The notes below the pieces were generated by a model, which saw only the letters and a list, made by a program, of their open reading frames with translations, did no database searches and was not told the origin of the DNA. The position numbers and the translations under genes were made by a program. 8,779 nt of DNA from DAOTYX01 sp034434635 (GTDB lineage: Bacteria; Chloroflexota; Anaerolineae; B4-G1; DUEL01): the NCBI GenBank assembly GCA_034434635.1, contig DAOTYX010000014.1:1-8779 (forward strand), in the 5' to 3' direction. Within the stretch, counting starts at the first letter, position 1. Each line of letters opens with the position of its first letter. Positions 6,313 through 8,779 of this stretch are shown here, piece by piece.

Positions 6313-7347
6313 ATGGAACAGAACAACCGGAACAGCCCACGGGCCGTTGTCTCGATGGTGTTGCTCCTCATCCTGGCCATCGCCGCCGCATGGCTGCTAC
6401 CCAAACCGCTGGGTAGCCTGGTCTTCAGCGCTGGAGGAGGGGTGGCCCTGACCTGGCTCATCGTGGCCCTGCTGATGTTCTTCATCCTCATCCTCATCGG
6501 CGAGAGCCTGGGCAAGGGCGCGGCGGGCATCCTGATTGACCCGGCCCGCAACATGATGAGCCTCTCGCGGCTGCAGGTCGTGCTGTGGACCTGGGTGATC
6601 CTCTCGGCACTGCTCACCGTCGCCGTGGCGCGGGTGGGTGACTCGCTCGGCAACCCCGCGGGCTACACCTGCCCGCCGGCCAGCGCCGGGGAAGAGCCAT
6701 CCTGCGCCGACCCGCTGGGTATCCAACTGCCCGCCCTCGTCTGGGCGCTGCTGGGCATCAGCATCACCAGCGCTGTCGGCGCTCCGCTGCTGAAAGCGAA
6801 CAAAGCCCAGCGGACCGCAGAGGAGGACCACCAGCGCCTGCGCGCCGCTCGCCTGCGGTCCAGGCGTGAGGGTGGGACGGAAGAGGCAGCCAGTTACGCC
6901 CAGGCGCTGCAGAACCGCATCGCGGAGAACCCGGACCTGCAGGGCCAGGTGGAGAACACCGGCGCGCTGGTGCGCAAGACCTCCTGGACCCTGGCCCGCT
7001 TCTCCGACATATTCAGCGGCGAAGAGATCTCCAACTTCATGTACGTGGACATCGCCAAGGTGCAGAACTTCTTCTTCACGATCATCGCCGTCGTCGCCTA
7101 CACCGTCGCTCTGGTGGCGGCGATGGTTCAGGCCGGCAGCGTGGCCGGCTTCTTCGCCTTCCCCGATCCCGGGCCCGGGCTGGCGGCGCTGATCAGCATC
7201 AGCCACGCCGGCTACCTGACCGACAAGGCCTTCGCCCACTCGACCCCGGAGACCGCCAACGGGGATGGGCGAGGCGGCGCACCGGACGAGGGAAGCCGCG
7301 CGGCCCCGCTGGCGCAGTTCCCTTACGAAGAACCGGTTGAGGACTAG
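6313..7347 (+). CDS. Unrecognised six-helix membrane protein with internal duplication
   Basis: I do not recognise a named function for this 344-residue protein. Hydrophobic stretches suggest six membrane helices at about 11-29, 43-63, 88-107, 138-158, 252-272 and 279-300. A charged, Arg/Glu-rich region (about 162-250) separates the fourth and fifth. Two parts look related: SLSRLQVVLWTW (83-94) matches VDIAKVQNFFFTI (245-257) as Arg/Lys, a hydrophobic residue, Gln, four residues, Thr. The later LLGIS (146-150) matches LISIS (293-297), each followed by a Lys after the helix. A loop at 120-131 has two cysteines that could pair outside the cell. The C-terminal 40 residues are polar and probably disordered. 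The start is supported by AGGAGG eight bases upstream, and the gene follows the GT4 stop by 3 bp. The SLSRLQ..LWT pattern resembles, from memory, a family of uncharacterised bacterial membrane proteins. Confidence 0.9.
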   Translation: MEQNNRNSPRAVVSMVLLLILAIAAAWLLPKPLGSLVFSAGGGVALTWLIVALLMFFILILIGESLGKGAAGILIDPARNMMSLSRLQVVLWTWVILSALLTVAVARVGDSLGNPAGYTCPPASAGEEPSCADPLGIQLPALVWALLGISITSAVGAPLLKANKAQRTAEEDHQRLRAARLRSRREGGTEEAASYAQALQNRIAENPDLQGQVENTGALVRKTSWTLARFSDIFSGEEISNFMYVDIAKVQNFFFTIIAVVAYTVALVAAMVQAGSVAGFFAFPDPGPGLAALISISHAGYLTDKAFAHSTPETANGDGRGGAPDEGSRAAPLAQFPYEEPVED

Positions 7348-7381
7348 CCCGCACCGCCCGCTCAGAGATTGAAGAACTCTG

Positions 7382-7404
7382 CTGGCGGCTCTGAAAGCCG
7401 CCGG
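7382..7404 (+). other. Stem-loop downstream of the membrane protein gene
   Basis: GGCGGCT (7384-7390) pairs with AGCCGCC (7396-7402) around a CTGAA loop, extended by a T-G wobble and a C-G pair to about nine pairs. It begins 34 bases after the membrane protein stop. No run of T follows, so a normal intrinsic terminator is not supported; it may protect the mRNA 3' end or belong to the glycerate kinase leader. A small CAGAG/CTCTG hairpin (7363-7381) lies just before it. Confidence 0.5.
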
Positions 7405-7438
7405 ATCCAAAGGCCCGGTGGGAGCGCCTGGGAAGGAC

Positions 7439-7460
7439 CTTGCGGAGCGATAACCGCAAG
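7439..7460 (+). other. Stem-loop just before the glycerate kinase ribosome binding site
   Basis: CTTGCGG (7439-7445) is the exact reverse complement of CCGCAAG (7454-7460), with an eight-base loop AGCGATAA. The second arm directly touches the AGGAGG at 7461-7466, so folding could change ribosome access. No known riboswitch class was recognised in this leader. Confidence 0.5.
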
Positions 7461-7466
7461 AGGAGG
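7461..7466 (+). promoter_or_regulatory. Shine-Dalgarno site for the glycerate kinase gene
   Basis: AGGAGG ends 15 bases before the GTG at 7482, which is longer than usual. No closer in-frame start exists, and the next in-frame ATG at 7506 is further still, so the GTG is preferred. Confidence 0.55.
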
Positions 7467-7481
7467 GGCCAGACGACAGTC

Positions 7482-8779
7482 GTGACCGACCCGCGTCAAC
7501 AGGCGATGGAACTGGTCTGGGCCGCGCTGGGGGCCGTCAACCCGGCGCGGGCCGTGGCGCGCGTCCTGCGGCTGGACGGCCCTACCCTGCGCGTGGGCGA
7601 GTGGGCCTGCGACCTGTCGCCTGCCAGGCGGCTGATCGTGGTCGGTGCGGGGAAAGCCAGCGCGGGAATGGCCGCCGCAGCGGAGGCGTTGCTGGGGGAA
7701 CACATCGCCGCTGGCTGGGTCAACGTGCCCCACGGCTACGAGCCGGCCCACCCCTCACAGCGCATCACCGTCCACCCTGCCGGCCATCCCATCCCCGACG
7801 AGGCAAGCCTGGAGGGGACGCAGCGCATCCTGAACCTGGTGGACGGCCTGGAAGCGGGCGACCTGGCGCTGGTGCTCCTCTCCGGCGGCGCGTCGGCGCT
7901 GCTGGAACAGTCCGCGCCAGGGGTGTCGCTGGCCGACCTGCGGGCGCTCACCGACCACCTGCTGCGCTGCGGCGCGACGATCCAGGAGATCAATACCGTG
8001 CGCCGGCACCTCTCGCAGGTCAAAGGGGGCCGGCTGGCGCAACGCATCGCCGCCCGCGGCGCACAGGCCATCGTGCTGCTGCTCTCCGACGTGGTGGGTA
8101 GCCCGCTGGAAGCGGTCGGTTCGGGTCCCTGCGCACCCGATCCGACCACCTTCGCCGACGCCTGGGGGGTGCTGGAGCAGCGTGGGTTGCTGGCCGACGT
8201 CAGGCCAGCCATACTGGAACACCTGCGGCGAGGGCAGCGCGGCGAGGTCGAAGAGACCCTCAAACCCGGCGACCCGACGCTGGCGCGGGTGGAGCACGTC
8301 ATTGTGGGCGACAACCGCGCCGCGGCGCTGGCGGCGGTGGAGCGGGCGCGCGCGTTGGGCTACCACGCGCTGCTCCTCACCACCCACCTGGAGGGGGAAG
8401 CCCGTCAGGTCGGGCAGTTCCTGGCCGCGCTGGCAAAGGAGGAGGCCCGCCACGCCGCCCCCCTGCCCCACCCCGCCTGTCTGGTGCTGGGCGGGGAGAC
8501 CACCGTGACCGTGCGCGGAGAGGGCCGCGGCGGACGCAATCAGGAGGTGGCGCTGAGCGCAGCGCTGGCCCTGGAGGGTTGGGCCGACGTGCTGGTGATA
8601 AGCCTGGCCACCGATGGCGTAGACGGCCCCACCGACGCCGCCGGGGCCATCGCCACGGGGGAGACCGTGGCCCGGGCCCGCGCGCTGGGGCTCGACCCCG
8701 CCGACCACCTGGCCCGCAACGACGCCTACCCTCTCTTCGCCGCCCTGGGCGACCTGGTGCTCACCGGCCCCACCGGCAC
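7482..8779 (+). CDS. gckA: Glycerate 2-kinase (GckA/TtuD type, DUF4147 plus MOFRL), C-terminus off the right edge
   Basis: This cytosolic enzyme uses ATP to convert D-glycerate to 2-phosphoglycerate, feeding glycerate from glyoxylate, serine or sugar-acid breakdown into lower glycolysis. The visible 432 residues cover nearly the whole family length. The N-terminal domain has VGAGKAS with K58, the lysine expected at the active site, then SGGASALL (134-141), RRHLSQVKGGRLA (174-186) and SDVVGSPLEAVGSGP (202-216). The MOFRL domain has LGGETTVTVRGEGRGGRNQE (336-355) and ATDGVDGPTDAAG (376-388). The window ends in VLTGPTG, which in relatives is followed by only about a dozen residues. Translation is taken from GTG 7482, with AGGAGG upstream. 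A 134-bp gap with stem-loops separates it from the membrane protein gene; no convincing promoter was seen, so cotranscription with the two genes before it is possible. No functional link with the glycosyltransferases is apparent. Confidence 0.93.
   Translation, partial: MTDPRQQAMELVWAALGAVNPARAVARVLRLDGPTLRVGEWACDLSPARRLIVVGAGKASAGMAAAAEALLGEHIAAGWVNVPHGYEPAHPSQRITVHPAGHPIPDEASLEGTQRILNLVDGLEAGDLALVLLSGGASALLEQSAPGVSLADLRALTDHLLRCGATIQEINTVRRHLSQVKGGRLAQRIAARGAQAIVLLLSDVVGSPLEAVGSGPCAPDPTTFADAWGVLEQRGLLADVRPAILEHLRRGQRGEVEETLKPGDPTLARVEHVIVGDNRAAALAAVERARALGYHALLLTTHLEGEARQVGQFLAALAKEEARHAAPLPHPACLVLGGETTVTVRGEGRGGRNQEVALSAALALEGWADVLVISLATDGVDGPTDAAGAIATGETVARARALGLDPADHLARNDAYPLFAALGDLVLTGPTG

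Noticed and set aside
7168..7179. Twelve-base palindrome CCCGGGCCCGGG.
   Set aside because: It is inside the membrane protein gene, encodes an ordinary Asp-Pro-Gly-Pro-Gly turn, and is expected by chance in GC-rich codons.
7369..7397. Possible promoter TTGAAG-17 bp-TGAAAG before the glycerate kinase gene.
   Set aside because: The -10 hexamer matches TATAAT poorly and lies inside a stem-loop, so it is too weak to annotate.
6397..7410. A 337-codon minus-strand frame opposite the membrane protein gene.
   Set aside because: The plus-strand frame has a strong ribosome binding site and membrane helices; the antisense product has no recognisable domain.
7382..7460. A known riboswitch class or a tRNA in the glycerate kinase leader.
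   Set aside because: No conserved core of the glycine, ZTP, cobalamin, SAM, TPP or guanidine classes and no tRNA T-loop was found by eye on either strand.

Overview
This is a GC-rich bacterial window holding seven protein genes, packed with almost no spare DNA. Several traits suggest a Chloroflexota bacterium (Anaerolineae or Caldilineae-like): very high GC, a heptanucleotide tandem array, an octanucleotide purine-rich repeat, leaderless-looking starts just after TATAAT-type boxes, and this set of glycosyltransferases. This placement is inference; a Deinococcota-like or other GC-rich thermophilic lineage is not excluded.

Left half (1-4885, minus strand, read right to left). Four genes form one tightly overlapping operon: surE (5'-nucleotidase/phosphatase), a family 2 glycosyltransferase of the polyprenyl-phosphate-sugar synthase type, an alkaline-phosphatase-superfamily phosphodiesterase, and a multi-pass PMT/ArnT-like family 39 glycosyltransferase that runs off the left edge. 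The last two junctions are ATGA stop/start overlaps and the first is an 11-bp overlap, so translation is probably coupled. The GT2 enzyme would load a sugar onto a polyprenyl phosphate, and the GT39 enzyme would use that lipid-linked sugar outside the membrane. The phosphodiesterase and SurE may process phosphorylated intermediates; that part is inference.

Centre (4886-4971). A short divergent promoter region has two back-to-back sigma70-type promoters. Their -35 boxes form the two ends of a perfect 9-bp inverted repeat. Both promoters place the transcription start at, or within about three bases of, the start codon, so both flanking genes look leaderless.

Right half (4972-8779, plus strand). 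A GT4 glycosyltransferase (MshA/sucrose-phosphate-synthase-like) is followed 3 bp later by an unrecognised six-helix membrane protein that seems to be an internal duplication. After a 134-bp leader with several stem-loops comes a glycerate 2-kinase (GckA/MOFRL type), cut by the right edge just short of its C-terminus.

The points most worth a second look are the symmetric leaderless promoter pair, the heptamer array that supplies the start-proximal codons of the GT39 gene, the duplicated membrane protein, and the operon joining lipid-linked-sugar synthesis and use with a cytosolic-looking phosphodiesterase.
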